Assembly: GCA_964519835.1 (NCBI GenBank)
Contig: CAZFLD010000010.1
Location: 19,122-83,121, forward strand
DNA length: 64,000 nt
Reading direction: 5' to 3'
Source of the DNA: CAZFLD01 sp964519835
GTDB taxonomy: Bacteria; Spirochaetota; Spirochaetia; DSM-27196; CAZFLD01
The notes under the pieces were generated by a model. The model was not told where the DNA came from. It saw nothing but the letters and a program-made list of their open reading frames with translations, and did no database searches. How positions within the stretch are numbered: the first letter of the stretch is position 1; each line of letters starts with the position of its first letter. The translations under genes were made by a program, and so were the position numbers. Shown one piece after another: positions 41,468 to 51,404 of the stretch.

Positions 41468-42247
41468 GTGAGACGCCTCGTTTTTGTCGTTTTAGTTGTA
41501 TGTGTCGCGTTCCCGACCCTGGCCCAGGACGAAGCCGATGTGCAGACGCTTCCCGATGCGGAACGTTTTAATCGCGCAGCGGACGCCGCAATGGAAGCCT
41601 ACGAGAGCGGCAATCTCGAAGGCGCCTTGCAGTCGTACAACAACGCACTCGCAATCGAGCCCGACGCCGTGGACGTGTTGTTCAACCGCGCGAACGTTTA
41701 CTTCGACCTCGGCAACTACCCGGAAGCCATAGAGGACTACGACCAGGTTGTCGATGTACAGGAGTATATGCAGCAGGCCCTCTACAATCGGGGCACTGCT
41801 CGACTCAAGCTTTCGCGCCACGCTCTTGCCGTCGACGACCTTTCGCGAGCCGTGGAGCTTGGTCCTACCGATGCACGGGCGCTTACAAACCTCGGTCTTG
41901 CCCTCACGGTCGTTGGAAATATCGACAAGGCGGAAAGCGCGTTCACGCGAGCCATCGAGGCGGATCCCACCATCGCATCCGCCTCATACAACCGAGGCAA
42001 CATTCGTTATGACCGTGGCAATGTCGACGGCGCTGTGGAGGACTACGACCGAGCCGTTGAGGCGGATCCGCGCCACCTTGGTGCCCTATACAACCGTGGC
42101 AATGCTCACTACCTGGCGGGCAATTACCGGTCGGCAGTGGAGGATTTTAGCCGAGTGCTCTCGCTTGACCCGGACAACATCGATGCGATGAACAACATCG
42201 GTCTGTCCTATCTTGCCTTAGTTGAACAAGCAGAAAGCTCGGAATAG
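41468..42247 (+). CDS. secreted TPR-repeat protein
   Basis: 259 residues with a signal peptide (LVFVVLVVCVAFPTLAQ) and about six tetratricopeptide repeats, recognisable by phrases such as AIEDYDQVVDVQEYMQQALY, NRGNIRYDRGNVDGAVEDYD and NRGNAHYLAGNYRSAVEDFS. TPR arrays mediate protein contacts; in spirochaetes secreted ones are common in the periplasm. TAGAAT (41456-41461) ends 6 nt before the GTG start and there is no Shine-Dalgarno sequence. Confidence 0.9.
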   Translation: MRRLVFVVLVVCVAFPTLAQDEADVQTLPDAERFNRAADAAMEAYESGNLEGALQSYNNALAIEPDAVDVLFNRANVYFDLGNYPEAIEDYDQVVDVQEYMQQALYNRGTARLKLSRHALAVDDLSRAVELGPTDARALTNLGLALTVVGNIDKAESAFTRAIEADPTIASASYNRGNIRYDRGNVDGAVEDYDRAVEADPRHLGALYNRGNAHYLAGNYRSAVEDFSRVLSLDPDNIDAMNNIGLSYLALVEQAESSE

Positions 42248-42346
42248 GCCCGCTACGCCGGAATATGGCCGCCACGCCGGAGCCGTGCTGCCACGCCGCG
42301 AAGATTTACGCTCTACTACGAGTGAGTCAGCAATACAAGGAGACGG

Positions 42347-43564
42347 GTGATGCCCAGGAACTCGGATCAGTCCACGATGGTGCTTGTGATCAACTGCGGG
42401 AGTTCATCGTTGAAGTACGAGGTCTACGAGATGCCCCGCCGAACAAGTATTGCACGGGGCAACGTGGAGCGTATTGGCCAAGAATCAGGGCACATAGTCC
42501 AAGAAGGCATTAACGGCTCAATTTCCCGGTCCGCCACGGTGCCGGATCACAAGACGGCGGTGGCCCTGATGGGTGAATCGCTTACGGACCAACACAACGG
42601 GGTTCTCGAAAGCCTGGAAGAGATCGCAGGCGTAGGCCACCGTGTGGTCCATGGGGGCGAACGGTATTCGGCAAGTGTCGTGATTGATGATCACGTTATC
42701 GCCGCCATCGAGGAGAACATCGAGCTGGCACCGCTTCACAACCCGGTAAACCTCACCGGCATTCGCGAGGCGATGGAGCTCCTACCGGATAGGAAGCAGG
42801 TCGCGGTATTCGATACGGCGTTTCACCAGACACTGCCCCCCGCCGCCTACCTGTACGGTCTTCCGCGTGAGTTTTACGACAAGTATCGAATCCGCCGGTA
42901 CGGTTTTCACGGCACTAGTCATCGATTCGTTGCCACCGAGGCGATCAAGTTTGTCAAAAGGGCGGTAGAGAATACCAATGTTATTTCTTGCCACCTCGGC
43001 AACGGTGCCTCGATCACGGCAATCCAAAACGGCCGGTCCGTGGACACGTCAATGGGTTTTACACCCCTCGAGGGCCTGATGATGGGCACTCGCAGCGGGG
43101 ATGTCGATCCCGCAATCCTTCTTTACCTGCTGGAGCGTGGCTTTACGGTGGAGCAGCTAAACGATGTCCTGAACAAACAGAGTGGACTCCTGGGTCTCTC
43201 CGGTATTTCGAACGATCTTCGCGACCTCGAGGACGCCGCCGATCGTGGTGATAGAAACGCGATCGAAGCGCTGGACGTATACGCCTACCGGATACGCAAG
43301 TACATCGGCGCCTACACGGCGAACATCGTCAAGGTAGACATACTTGTGTTTACCGGTGGGATCGGTCAGCACGGCGGCCGGATGCGTGAGCGGATCTGCC
43401 GGCGCCTCGAAAACATCGGCGTAGTGATGGACTATCGGCGCAACCTCGAAAACGGACCGCGGCAGGGCATTATTTCCGCCGACTACTCACCGACCACGAT
43501 TGTAGTGGTTCCCACCAACGAAGAGCTCCAGATCGCCATCGATACGTACGAGCGGCTTAGCTAA
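42347..43564 (+). CDS. ackA: acetate kinase
   Basis: 405 residues. The family motifs are complete: LVINCGSSSLKYEVY, GVGHRVVHGGERY, VAVFDTAFHQTLP, RRYGFHGTSHRFV, NVISCHLGNGASITAI and FTPLEGLMMGTRSGDVDP. It makes ATP and acetate from acetyl phosphate, the end step of acetate fermentation. The partner gene pta is not in the window. The ATG has a good binding site (AAGGAGA). The DUF2779 gene follows immediately. Confidence 0.97.
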   Translation: MMPRNSDQSTMVLVINCGSSSLKYEVYEMPRRTSIARGNVERIGQESGHIVQEGINGSISRSATVPDHKTAVALMGESLTDQHNGVLESLEEIAGVGHRVVHGGERYSASVVIDDHVIAAIEENIELAPLHNPVNLTGIREAMELLPDRKQVAVFDTAFHQTLPPAAYLYGLPREFYDKYRIRRYGFHGTSHRFVATEAIKFVKRAVENTNVISCHLGNGASITAIQNGRSVDTSMGFTPLEGLMMGTRSGDVDPAILLYLLERGFTVEQLNDVLNKQSGLLGLSGISNDLRDLEDAADRGDRNAIEALDVYAYRIRKYIGAYTANIVKVDILVFTGGIGQHGGRMRERICRRLENIGVVMDYRRNLENGPRQGIISADYSPTTIVVVPTNEELQIAIDTYERLS

Positions 43565-44920
43565 TTGGTTTTAGACGCCGTGAGCATATCGGAGAGAGTC
43601 GAGGCTCGCCGGCGAGTAGTACTAGACCATGCCCTATCCAGGAGGCTTGGGAGAACCGATAATCCCGGCGGCGCCTACCTGACGCCGGATGCCACCGTCG
43701 CGCTTCTTTGTTCCGGTGTGACGGCCTTTTTTGCCTCTCTGTGGTATCGGGACACGGTTGTGACGTCGGCGGCGATTCTCGCCGACGGCGTCAGGCGCAT
43801 AAGCCTCCACATCGCATCGTCCTCGACGGGGAAAAAACCCGCGCTCTTCCAAGAGGCGTCTGCGCTCACAAACGCGGCAGAGGAGTTGGGCTTTTCCGTC
43901 GTCGGCGTGTACGCCTATCTGCCTCGCCGGGACTACGAGCGGCTTGGCGAGGTGGACCCCGATTTGCTGTTTCACCGGGTAGACATTCACAAAAACGCTC
44001 GCCGCACCGAGCCGAGAGCGCCGCGTCGATCCGCGGCTCGGGACGGTCTGACTTGGTACGTCAACAGAGGCGAGCGCGGTTGTTTGGATCGAGATGCTAT
44101 CGAAACCCTTGTAGCACGGAACAAGCTTCCGACGGACATCGATACAGATAGGATTTCGAAGGTACCTACCGAAGTCTTGGTGGGGCGGAAGCAACGGGTC
44201 CAAGCGGCGGCCGTTCGGGAGAACGCGATTGTATTGGACGAGGCCGAGGTTGTGCGATGCCTCAACCTTGCAGCCGGCGACAAGCGATCTTACTTGGATT
44301 TTGAAACGACGGCGTCGCCGGTGCCGGAATGGGAGGGGGCAAAGCCGTGGCAACATGTGCCGATGATGTTTTCACTCCTCGAAGTCGAAGGTTCGCCCAG
44401 TAGCCCTCGTCTCACAAACGAGACCGTGTTTGTTCCGGACGGAGCATCAGATCCCCGGGAGCAACTCGCAGGCACTTTGGTCGACCGGCTTCGGTCGGAC
44501 GACGGTCCGGTGATCGTTTTCGACGACGGACTCGAGCGGCGGGTGCTCTTTTCGCTTGCCGCGCGACTCCCTCGCCTTGCGCCGGCTATTGAGGAGATCG
44601 CCGGCCGGCTGGTAGACCTTTCGATGCCGTTTCGTGGCTTTTTTGTCTATCATCCCGATCAGTGTGGCAAAACGTCCCTCAAGGTGCTGCTTCGAATCTA
44701 CGGCACCGATGAGTACGAGTCACTTTTGGTGTCCGACGGGCGGCTGGCCCACGACCTTTTGGCGGCCGTATCAGGCAATCTCTTAACAAAAGATGAACAC
44801 GCCGAGGCGCTTGAGCGGCTGTCCACGTACGTGTTGCAGGACACTCACTCCCTTGTGACGCTCCACAAGGCCACCGCCCGACTTCTCGCACAACAGGACG
44901 CGTGGGTTCCACCGCCTTAA
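43565..44920 (+). CDS. DUF2779 protein, RNase H-like fold
   Basis: 451 residues. The centre contains YLDFETTASPVPEWEGAKPW, the mark of DUF2779, whose DFE and later aspartates (VIVFDDGLERR, and near the end) suggest a DEDD-type exonuclease-like fold. An N-terminal region (LTPDATVALLCSGVTAFFAS) resembles a nuclease-associated domain. The first possible start is TTG, directly after the ackA stop; a GTG 15 nt on is an alternative. Nucleic-acid cleavage is an inference from the fold only. Confidence 0.7.
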   Translation: MVLDAVSISERVEARRRVVLDHALSRRLGRTDNPGGAYLTPDATVALLCSGVTAFFASLWYRDTVVTSAAILADGVRRISLHIASSSTGKKPALFQEASALTNAAEELGFSVVGVYAYLPRRDYERLGEVDPDLLFHRVDIHKNARRTEPRAPRRSAARDGLTWYVNRGERGCLDRDAIETLVARNKLPTDIDTDRISKVPTEVLVGRKQRVQAAAVRENAIVLDEAEVVRCLNLAAGDKRSYLDFETTASPVPEWEGAKPWQHVPMMFSLLEVEGSPSSPRLTNETVFVPDGASDPREQLAGTLVDRLRSDDGPVIVFDDGLERRVLFSLAARLPRLAPAIEEIAGRLVDLSMPFRGFFVYHPDQCGKTSLKVLLRIYGTDEYESLLVSDGRLAHDLLAAVSGNLLTKDEHAEALERLSTYVLQDTHSLVTLHKATARLLAQQDAWVPPP

Positions 44921-44922
44921 TC

Positions 44923-46821
44923 CTAACCTTCAAACAACCTGTCGATGCGATCTTTGTAGATTTCGTAGATCCGGTGCCGCTTGATCTCTTGCTTTGCCGA
45001 CAGCTCTTTGCCGAGCTCAAAGGTTGCCGGAAGCAGGTCAAATTTGAACACCCGCTCATAGTTGCGAAACCCGTTTTTGGTCGATATCTCCTCGGATACA
45101 AGGTCGCCGTAAAGCTTTCGCACCTCCGGGTTCTCGATAAGATCCGCATTCGTCTCGTAGTCGATGGTTTGGCGCTTTGCGATTTCCTCGAGCGCATCGA
45201 AATCGGGAACGATCAGAGCGCCAAGATATCTTTGATCTTGACCCACGACAATCGCATTCGAGACAAGCTGATTCAGCTCCAGACGCTTTTCGATTGGCGC
45301 GGGTTCCACGTTTTCGCCGCCACGCAGAACAATCGTGTCTTTGGCCCGGCCAACGATCTTGAGCTCGTTGTGGATGGTAAGCATGCCCAAGTCACCGGTG
45401 TTGAGCCAACCATCTTCGCTGAGGACCGTCGCAGTCAGTTCCGGATCTTTGTAGTAACCCTTCATGACTTGTGGTCCCTTGGCCAACACCACACCTTTTG
45501 TACCGTAGGGGAGTGTTTTGCCCTGTTCATCAACGATCCGAATCTCCGCGCCGGGAAACACCGGTCCTACCGTGCCGCGGACCGGGTGACTCTGGTCTCT
45601 CACGCCCAGGACAGGGGCGGATTCGGTGAGGCCGTAGCCCTCGAGCAGAAGGATACCCGCTGCCTGGAAAAAATTGTCAACCGACTCCGGAAGCGCCCCG
45701 CCACCCGATATGCCCGCGACAAACCGGCCGCCAAGACGTGCCTTGATTTTCTTGAACACCAAAAGATTGCCGAGCGCCTTGAGCGGTGTGAGTAGCAGAT
45801 AGGGGACTATCGCCGCCGCTATCTCACCCACACGAAAGCGCTTTCGAAATGCCGGTAGGCAGCCACGAATGGCGTCTCGGAGGAAGGCGTGCGCGCCGCC
45901 GACGGAAACAAAAAAGTTAAACAACCCCCGCTTCACGGCGGAGCCGGCCTTTACGTTGCGGTAGATACCTGCTTGAATGCTTTCCCAAATCCGCGGAACC
46001 GACGCCATCCACGTTGGTCGCACGGTAGCAAAGTCGGCGAGCATAATCCGACCAATTGGTTTTGAATAAGCGAGGGCCGACGCCGATCCAAGTGAAACGT
46101 ACTGCATGATGCGCTCGAATGAGTGCCAGACCGGCAGTACGCAAAGCCAGATGTCGCCCTGCCCGACGTGGACAAGCTCGGGTACGTGCTCGACCTGGTG
46201 CAGGAAATTGAGGTGGCTGAGCATCACGCCCTTTGGTCGGCCGGTGGTTCCCGACGTGAATATAATCGTTGCCATATCCGTATCGTGACCTTGATCGATA
46301 AGTGATTCCACCTCCTCTCTGCGGGAATCCAACGCTGCGCGTCCCCGTCTCTGCAACTCGGAGAAGGCGATTATCGTGAGGTTGCCGGTTCCGGCGTGAC
46401 TCTGATCGTTTTCGAAAAAAACGACCGTCTCGAGCTTTGGAAGGTGCTTCTTAACGGAAACAACTTTCTCGAGCTGTTCGCCGTTCTCCACAAAGACGAC
46501 GGAACACTCGGAAACTTGCAAGATGTACTCGAGCTCCTCCGAAGTTGTGTCGTTGCCCCGTGGAACGTCCACGGCGCCGATCGACAGAACCGCGAGATCT
46601 ACCAAAAACCACTCTTTTCGGTTTTCCGAAATGAGGCCGACGTTCATCTCTCGAACCAGACCGACCTCGAGTAGACCCGCCGCTGTCTCCAATACTTCGT
46701 TGTACAACTCGGCGTAGGTGGTGGGCCGGAAGTTTCCGTCGGAATCCTTGCTGATCTGAGCAATTGTGTCCGGCACGCTGACCGCCTGCGTCCGAAGAAG
46801 CTTTGCAAGTGTTTGACTCAT
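44923..46821 (-). CDS. long-chain acyl-CoA ligase (AMP-forming)
   Basis: 632 residues from the ATG at 46821, which has AGGAGG 8 nt upstream; a longer frame to 46875 lacks such a site. The AMP-binding motif IIFTSGTTGRPKGVMLSH, the ILLLEGYGLTESAPVLGV segment and LNTGDLGMLTIHNELKIVGR are those of long-chain fatty acid-CoA ligases. It activates fatty acids to acyl-CoA via acyl-AMP, at the inner face of the membrane. It converges with the DUF2779 gene, whose stop is 3 nt away. Confidence 0.93.
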   Translation of the reverse strand: MSQTLAKLLRTQAVSVPDTIAQISKDSDGNFRPTTYAELYNEVLETAAGLLEVGLVREMNVGLISENRKEWFLVDLAVLSIGAVDVPRGNDTTSEELEYILQVSECSVVFVENGEQLEKVVSVKKHLPKLETVVFFENDQSHAGTGNLTIIAFSELQRRGRAALDSRREEVESLIDQGHDTDMATIIFTSGTTGRPKGVMLSHLNFLHQVEHVPELVHVGQGDIWLCVLPVWHSFERIMQYVSLGSASALAYSKPIGRIMLADFATVRPTWMASVPRIWESIQAGIYRNVKAGSAVKRGLFNFFVSVGGAHAFLRDAIRGCLPAFRKRFRVGEIAAAIVPYLLLTPLKALGNLLVFKKIKARLGGRFVAGISGGGALPESVDNFFQAAGILLLEGYGLTESAPVLGVRDQSHPVRGTVGPVFPGAEIRIVDEQGKTLPYGTKGVVLAKGPQVMKGYYKDPELTATVLSEDGWLNTGDLGMLTIHNELKIVGRAKDTIVLRGGENVEPAPIEKRLELNQLVSNAIVVGQDQRYLGALIVPDFDALEEIAKRQTIDYETNADLIENPEVRKLYGDLVSEEISTKNGFRNYERVFKFDLLPATFELGKELSAKQEIKRHRIYEIYKDRIDRLFEG

Positions 46822-46873
46822 CGAAGTGCCTCCTGAAGACATAGTAACAGCCGAGTCTGATTTACGCGAAAGC

Positions 46874-46900
46874 AAAAAAAGCCCGCTCTTTCGAGCGGGC
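46874..46900 (-). terminator. intrinsic terminator of the secreted-protein gene
   Basis: On the minus strand GCCCGCTC and GAGCGGGC pair perfectly around GAAA and are followed by seven Ts (46880-46874). Confidence 0.92.
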
Positions 46901-46922
46901 CATGTTCGCGAAGTGTCTAAGA

Positions 46923-47672
46923 CTATCGACGGACGATACGGAAGTCGTCGAATCGAAGCCCGAGCCCGTTTGTTCGGAGAGACAGGTATTCACCTGCTCG
47001 GAGAACAGCCGGGTCTACGTCGAAGTAAAACCATGTGGTCGGCGACGTAGGATCGTTTACCATAATCCGGCCCGTGCGGGTGTTTACACGAATCCGCATG
47101 GGAACATTCTGGTTGATAAACGCATTCAAGTCGCTGACGGCCATGTTGATACCAACGCTCGCAAGGGCCTGCATGATGTCAATGTTCATGTCGGTGAGGT
47201 CCATTGCGTAGTTTGCCGTGCTCTCGTACACCTGTCCACGGAACCCAAAGTGCTGCGGGTAGCTGGACTGGGTGGCAGGCCTAGTGTCTAGGTTTAGCCA
47301 TAAGAGAAACGATTCACCGTTACCCCAGGCAGCATTGCCCAGAGCCGCTTCGTCGACGCCAACGTGGACGCCGAAGCCGCCGTGAAACTGCTGATTCTGA
47401 AGCGCCTCGACGCTTGTGAATCCTCCACGCCGGTAGCGGACCTTGAACTCGATCTGAAACTCGCCTTGATGGTCAAAGGGGAAGTCGATGCGAGCAAGGG
47501 GCGCGGTGGCGTCGTTCTGAAACAGAAATCCCCCGAGTGTCGTCCATTCGCCGCTTGCCGGCTCCCAATCACCTAAACCTCCGAACTGATCGTCAACCAT
47601 GATCGTCTGAGCCATGGAAAAGACTGGAACGAAGAGGAGCAAGGCACCGAAGATGAGGGCGCATTTCTTCAT
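46923..47672 (-). CDS. secreted beta-rich protein, unknown
   Basis: 249 residues with a signal peptide (MKKCALIFGALLLFVPVFSM, then AQ). The mature part reads as a jelly-roll of the concanavalin/laminin-G type: GDWEPASGEWTTLGGFLFQ, FQIEFKVRYRRGG, MRIRVNTRTGRIMV and LRTNGLGLRFDDFRIVRR resemble carbohydrate-binding or DUF1080-like folds. No catalytic residues are evident. It is probably periplasmic or surface-exposed. AGGAGG precedes the ATG and a strong terminator follows, so it is a single-gene unit. Confidence 0.75.
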   Translation of the reverse strand: MKKCALIFGALLLFVPVFSMAQTIMVDDQFGGLGDWEPASGEWTTLGGFLFQNDATAPLARIDFPFDHQGEFQIEFKVRYRRGGFTSVEALQNQQFHGGFGVHVGVDEAALGNAAWGNGESFLLWLNLDTRPATQSSYPQHFGFRGQVYESTANYAMDLTDMNIDIMQALASVGINMAVSDLNAFINQNVPMRIRVNTRTGRIMVNDPTSPTTWFYFDVDPAVLRAGEYLSLRTNGLGLRFDDFRIVRR

Positions 47673-47839
47673 ATTCTATCCTCCTAGCGAAGTTGTGTCC
47701 TTTGTACACCGTGCCGATGTGCTTGGGGTACATCATAATGCTGAACGGCAACATGCACAACCGCAAAATCAAAAGTCGTAGAGCATTTCGATATGAGAAT
47801 TCGGTTACATTGGGCCTCAGACCCGGCTTGCAAGGCAGA

Positions 47840-47868
47840 TAGACATAGACCGATGTGATCGCTATAAT
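47840..47868 (+). promoter_or_regulatory. promoter of the yhbY-type gene
   Basis: TAGACA (47840-47845), a 17-nt spacer and a perfect TATAAT (47863-47868), which ends 8 nt before the ATG. It is the best promoter of the leaderless type in the window. Confidence 0.85.
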
Positions 47869-47876
47869 GCCCCGTC

Positions 47877-48200
47877 ATGGCAGACGTGGGTCTTGAACTA
47901 AGGGGTTACCAACGGAGTTACCTTATGCAGAAGGCCCATGACCTCAAGCCGGTGGTCATGGTTGGGAAGAACGGGCTTACCGACGCTCTGTCGGAAGCTG
48001 TAGACGAAGCCCTGAGCGCACATGAGCTGATCAAAGTCAAATTTCAGGATTATCGAGATGCGCGACATACAATTGCGCTTCAGCTTGCGGAGTTCACCGA
48101 TTCAACGTTGGTCACCATTATCGGAAACATCGCGATTTTTTTTCGTGCCCATGAGGACCCCGACCGGCAGCGGATCCGGCTTCCCGGTACCCGGGTTTAG
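47877..48200 (+). CDS. yhbY: YhbY/CRM-domain RNA-binding protein
   Basis: 107 residues, one CRM domain: LRGYQRSYLMQKAHDLKPVV, then the GKNGLT loop (VMVGKNGLTDALSEAVDEAL) and LIKVKF. YhbY-type proteins bind pre-50S ribosomal particles and assist assembly. The transcript appears to lack a leader. An iron-dependent alcohol dehydrogenase gene follows 53 nt later. Confidence 0.92.
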   Translation: MADVGLELRGYQRSYLMQKAHDLKPVVMVGKNGLTDALSEAVDEALSAHELIKVKFQDYRDARHTIALQLAEFTDSTLVTIIGNIAIFFRAHEDPDRQRIRLPGTRV

Positions 48201-48253
48201 AACCCTGCAGGCACAAACACCCAGCGCCCCGGATACGTCCGAGGCCGCACGGT

Positions 48254-49624
48254 ATGTCGAATTGGATGATTGACTCGCCCTTCAGCACAACTCGCATCCC
48301 GCCGCTTGTATTCGGCCCCGGGTCTCGAACGTCTCTCGCAGCTCACGTAGATCGTGTTGTGTGGGCCGGCGACGTCTCGGGGCATAACGACGGGCATAAA
48401 TTGCCTCGCACCCCCGCCCGTTCGCGCACGGCGGGTACTACGGATGCAGGCGGGGCGTCGTCAACGTTCCGGCCGGTCCTGCTGATTTCGGGTCGCACTA
48501 TCAGCCAATCAACGTACTTTGCCGAGATTGTCGATGACCTTGCTGCCCGTTTTGAAGTTGACCATGTCGGAGTCCACGGGGAGCCGTCGCCGGAGCAGGT
48601 GAACGAAATTGTCGAATTGCGAAGGACATCGCCTCCCCACCTCGTTATCGCGGTAGGCGGCGGCAGTACGTTGGACACCGGGAAGGCCGTAGCCGCAGGC
48701 TTTGCGCTCGACGGTCCCATCGAAGACTACCTCGAAGGAGTGGGGGACAAATCACCACACGGAGCCAAACTACCCTTTGTGGCGCTGCCGACTACCGCCG
48801 GAACCGGCTCGGAGGCGACCAAGAACGCCGTGCTCAGCCGAATCGCCGCTTCGGGAGGCTTCAAAAAGTCTTTGCGACACGACAACTACGTACCCGATCT
48901 GGCGCTCGTGGATCCGGAACTCTGTGTGGCCTGTCCCCGACCCGTTACCGCCGCGTCCGGCCTCGATGCTTTTACACAGCTTTTAGAGGCCTACCTTTCC
49001 ACCGGGGCTACACCGTTCACCGATGCGCTGTGTGAAAGCGGGATCCACGCTTTTGCCTCCGGATTCCACAAAGTCTTGAACAACGGCTCTGATGTCATCG
49101 CCCGATCCTCACTCTCCTACGCCGCGTTTCTTTCCGGCGTCACGTTGGCAACTGCCGGACTGGGCCTTGTTCACGGGCTGGCGTCGCCTATCGGTGCACG
49201 CGCTCCCGTGCCCCACGGCGTCGTCTGTGGCGCGCTCTTGTCGCCCGTTTTGCGGGCCGGGTTCCCCGATTTGGGGGTCGCAACAGTGCGTAAGTTGGCC
49301 CGCGTCTCCGACCTCATCGAGGACGCTGAAGACGGCGCCGAACGTGCCGACGCGGCCGAGCAACTAACCGAGGGTACAGCCGATGCAAACCAGGCCGCCG
49401 GCGCCCGACGGACCGGCGCGGAAGGAGCCACGGTGCGGGCGCGGGCGGAAGCGGCCTTGGCGGCAATTGACGGCTGGGTGGCGGCCGCGGGCCTGCCTCG
49501 GTTTGGTGACTTTGGACTTGACGAGGCGGCCGCGCGGGCAGCCGCCGACGAGGCCGGGCACAAAAACCATCCGGCGCGGCTGGACCAGACGACGGTCGAG
49601 ACCATAGTGCTCAGCTGCTTGTAG
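48254..49624 (+). CDS. iron-containing alcohol dehydrogenase
   Basis: 456 residues, longer than the usual 380. NAD-binding GGGSTLDTGKAVA and PTTAGTGSEATKNAV are intact. The metal ligands expected are D, H, H, H; here the second appears as Gln (SGLDAFTQLLEAY instead of DAxxH), while H in GLVHGLASPIG and VPHG remain. Two low-complexity inserts explain the extra length, at about residues 33-70 and 355-400. It likely reduces an aldehyde or ketone to an alcohol; metal use may differ from the family norm. Confidence 0.88.
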   Translation: MSNWMIDSPFSTTRIPPLVFGPGSRTSLAAHVDRVVWAGDVSGHNDGHKLPRTPARSRTAGTTDAGGASSTFRPVLLISGRTISQSTYFAEIVDDLAARFEVDHVGVHGEPSPEQVNEIVELRRTSPPHLVIAVGGGSTLDTGKAVAAGFALDGPIEDYLEGVGDKSPHGAKLPFVALPTTAGTGSEATKNAVLSRIAASGGFKKSLRHDNYVPDLALVDPELCVACPRPVTAASGLDAFTQLLEAYLSTGATPFTDALCESGIHAFASGFHKVLNNGSDVIARSSLSYAAFLSGVTLATAGLGLVHGLASPIGARAPVPHGVVCGALLSPVLRAGFPDLGVATVRKLARVSDLIEDAEDGAERADAAEQLTEGTADANQAAGARRTGAEGATVRARAEAALAAIDGWVAAAGLPRFGDFGLDEAAARAAADEAGHKNHPARLDQTTVETIVLSCL

Positions 49625-49648
49625 CCGCTTCAACCGGCTCCAGGTTTG

Positions 49649-49666
49649 GGAGAGTGCGCGCTCTCC
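49649..49666. terminator. hairpin between convergent ADH and pfp genes
   Basis: GGAGAG and CTCTCC pair around TGCGCG, with possible extension into the loop. No T run follows on either strand, so terminator activity is uncertain. Confidence 0.35.
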
Positions 49667-49685
49667 GGGTCAGTTGCCGGCCGCC

Positions 49686-51341
49686 TCACTCAGCTTCCAA
49701 CCGGAGGGTGAGCGTCGGCGCGTCGCAGACTTCAGGAGGGCCCCAGTACTGAATGGCGCCCGGATAGGCAAACGATGTCTTAAGCGCCCACTCCTCTCGA
49801 CGAGCGGCAAACGTCTTAAACGGCGTGTCTTCCAGTTGAACGAGCGCCTTTTTTATCACCGGCTTCATGTGCCCATGGCGCTGCTCGAGGTTCATCATCA
49901 TGGTAAGGGGTACCCCGCCGGCCTGCCACTGGTCCGCAGATTGTGAGAGATTACGAACGGAAGCGACATAGCCGGTGAGCCTATTGGCGATCAGGCAGAA
50001 CGCGGCGTATCCCAAGCTGTAGCAGTAATCCGCATCGAAATTGGACGGAAACGCGCACCGCCCTTCGTAGCCGAAAAAATGTGTTTGTGTTGAGAACTTG
50101 CCGGTGTACTCGCCTTTTGTCTTCATCTCGTTCAGGCGATCCTCCACGAGCTCGACCAAAAGACTCTCGGTTTCGATACGCGAGACCTGTACGTTGCCGT
50201 GGGGGTCCCGGTCCATCAGGAGTTGTCTTTGGATATGGTTCGGCAGCGATGAAAACACGTATGAGGAGTCGCGACCAAGCTTTTTGTTCACCCACTCGGA
50301 TTGTTCCTCGAAGGTGTGGAGCGTGACAAAGTAAGTGTTGTTCTCCGCCAAGATGTCGTTGATCTCGCTTATGAGGACCTTCATTTCGGGAATAAACTCT
50401 ACGAGGCCCTCCGGCACGAGCACCACACCAAATTGCTCGTCATTTTGCGACCGAGAGACGACCGTCGACACGATCGAGTCGACGATGTGATCGAGGGTCA
50501 TGCGCTTTTCTTCGACCTCTTCGGAGACGATGCAGATGTTTGGATGTGTCTGAAGTGCACACTCAAGGGCGATGTGGCTCGCAGATCGTCCCATCAGTTT
50601 GATAAAGTGCCAGTATTTCTTCGCCGAGTTGGCGTCGCGCTCGATGTTTCCGATGAGCTCGGAATAGGTTTTTGTTGCCGTGTCAAAGCCGAATGAGCAT
50701 TCGATCATCTCATTTTTGAGGTCACCGTCTATCGTCTTGGGTACTCCGATGACTTGCACATCGGTCCCGGTTTTCAGAAAGTACTCGGCGAGGAGTGCTG
50801 CATTGGTGTTCGAATCGTCTCCACCGATAACGACAATCGCATTCAAGCCACGTTTTTTGGCGACCTCCACGACCTTGGCAAACTGCTCCTCTGTCTCGAC
50901 CTTGGTGCGACCGGAACCGATCATGTCAAAGCCGCCGGTGTTTCTATAAGGCGCTACAAACTCACCTGTAATCTCGATTGCCTTGTCGCCAAGCAGACCT
51001 CCAGGACCCAATAGAAACCCAAGCAGCCGTGACGACCGATTTGCCTCTTTCAGAGCATCGTACATGCCGGCTATGACGTTATGGCCGCCGGGAGCTTGGC
51101 CACCGGAAAGGATGACCCCGACCGTAACGGCCTGCGAGGCGTTGGTGTTTTTACCGTCGTCAAAGGTTGCCACCGGGAAACCGTAACTCTTCTCGAAGAT
51201 CTCTTTCAGCCGGCCGCGGTCACCAATCGATTCGGTGGCCTCGCCAAGGCGGACGACGATGTTGTCGATTGGCCTCCGCAACATGGGAGGCAACTTCGGC
51301 TTGTACTCATATCGGGCGTTTTGCAGTGCGGAGTTTTCCAT
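49686..51341 (-). CDS. pfp: pyrophosphate-dependent 6-phosphofructokinase
   Basis: 551 residues from the ATG at 51341 (the open frame extends further but without signals). [22 protein letters not shown] and GVPKTIDGD are the phosphofructokinase motifs; the Asp pair in GGDD blocks the ATP site and gives PPi specificity. The long form matches the plant-beta-like PFP of spirochaetes (Borrelia BB0020 type). It works reversibly in glycolysis and gluconeogenesis. TACAAT ends 7 nt before the ATG, with TTTACC 17 nt further up. Confidence 0.95.
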   Translation of the reverse strand: MENSALQNARYEYKPKLPPMLRRPIDNIVVRLGEATESIGDRGRLKEIFEKSYGFPVATFDDGKNTNASQAVTVGVILSGGQAPGGHNVIAGMYDALKEANRSSRLLGFLLGPGGLLGDKAIEITGEFVAPYRNTGGFDMIGSGRTKVETEEQFAKVVEVAKKRGLNAIVVIGGDDSNTNAALLAEYFLKTGTDVQVIGVPKTIDGDLKNEMIECSFGFDTATKTYSELIGNIERDANSAKKYWHFIKLMGRSASHIALECALQTHPNICIVSEEVEEKRMTLDHIVDSIVSTVVSRSQNDEQFGVVLVPEGLVEFIPEMKVLISEINDILAENNTYFVTLHTFEEQSEWVNKKLGRDSSYVFSSLPNHIQRQLLMDRDPHGNVQVSRIETESLLVELVEDRLNEMKTKGEYTGKFSTQTHFFGYEGRCAFPSNFDADYCYSLGYAAFCLIANRLTGYVASVRNLSQSADQWQAGGVPLTMMMNLEQRHGHMKPVIKKALVQLEDTPFKTFAARREEWALKTSFAYPGAIQYWGPPEVCDAPTLTLRLEAE

Positions 51342-51348
51342 CGCCCGG

Positions 51349-51395
51349 ATTGTACCAGGGTGAATCTTCACGGTAAAGCTGGGAGTTGTTATACT
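51349..51395. promoter_or_regulatory. divergent promoters of pfp and the fatty acid hydroxylase
   Basis: Minus strand: TTTACC (51377-51372), 17 nt, TACAAT (51354-51349), 7 nt, ATG. Plus strand: TTCACG (51367-51372), 17 nt, TATACT (51390-51395), 9 nt, ATG at 51405. The -35 elements overlap. Confidence 0.55.
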
Positions 51396-51404
51396 TGGCT
51401 CACT

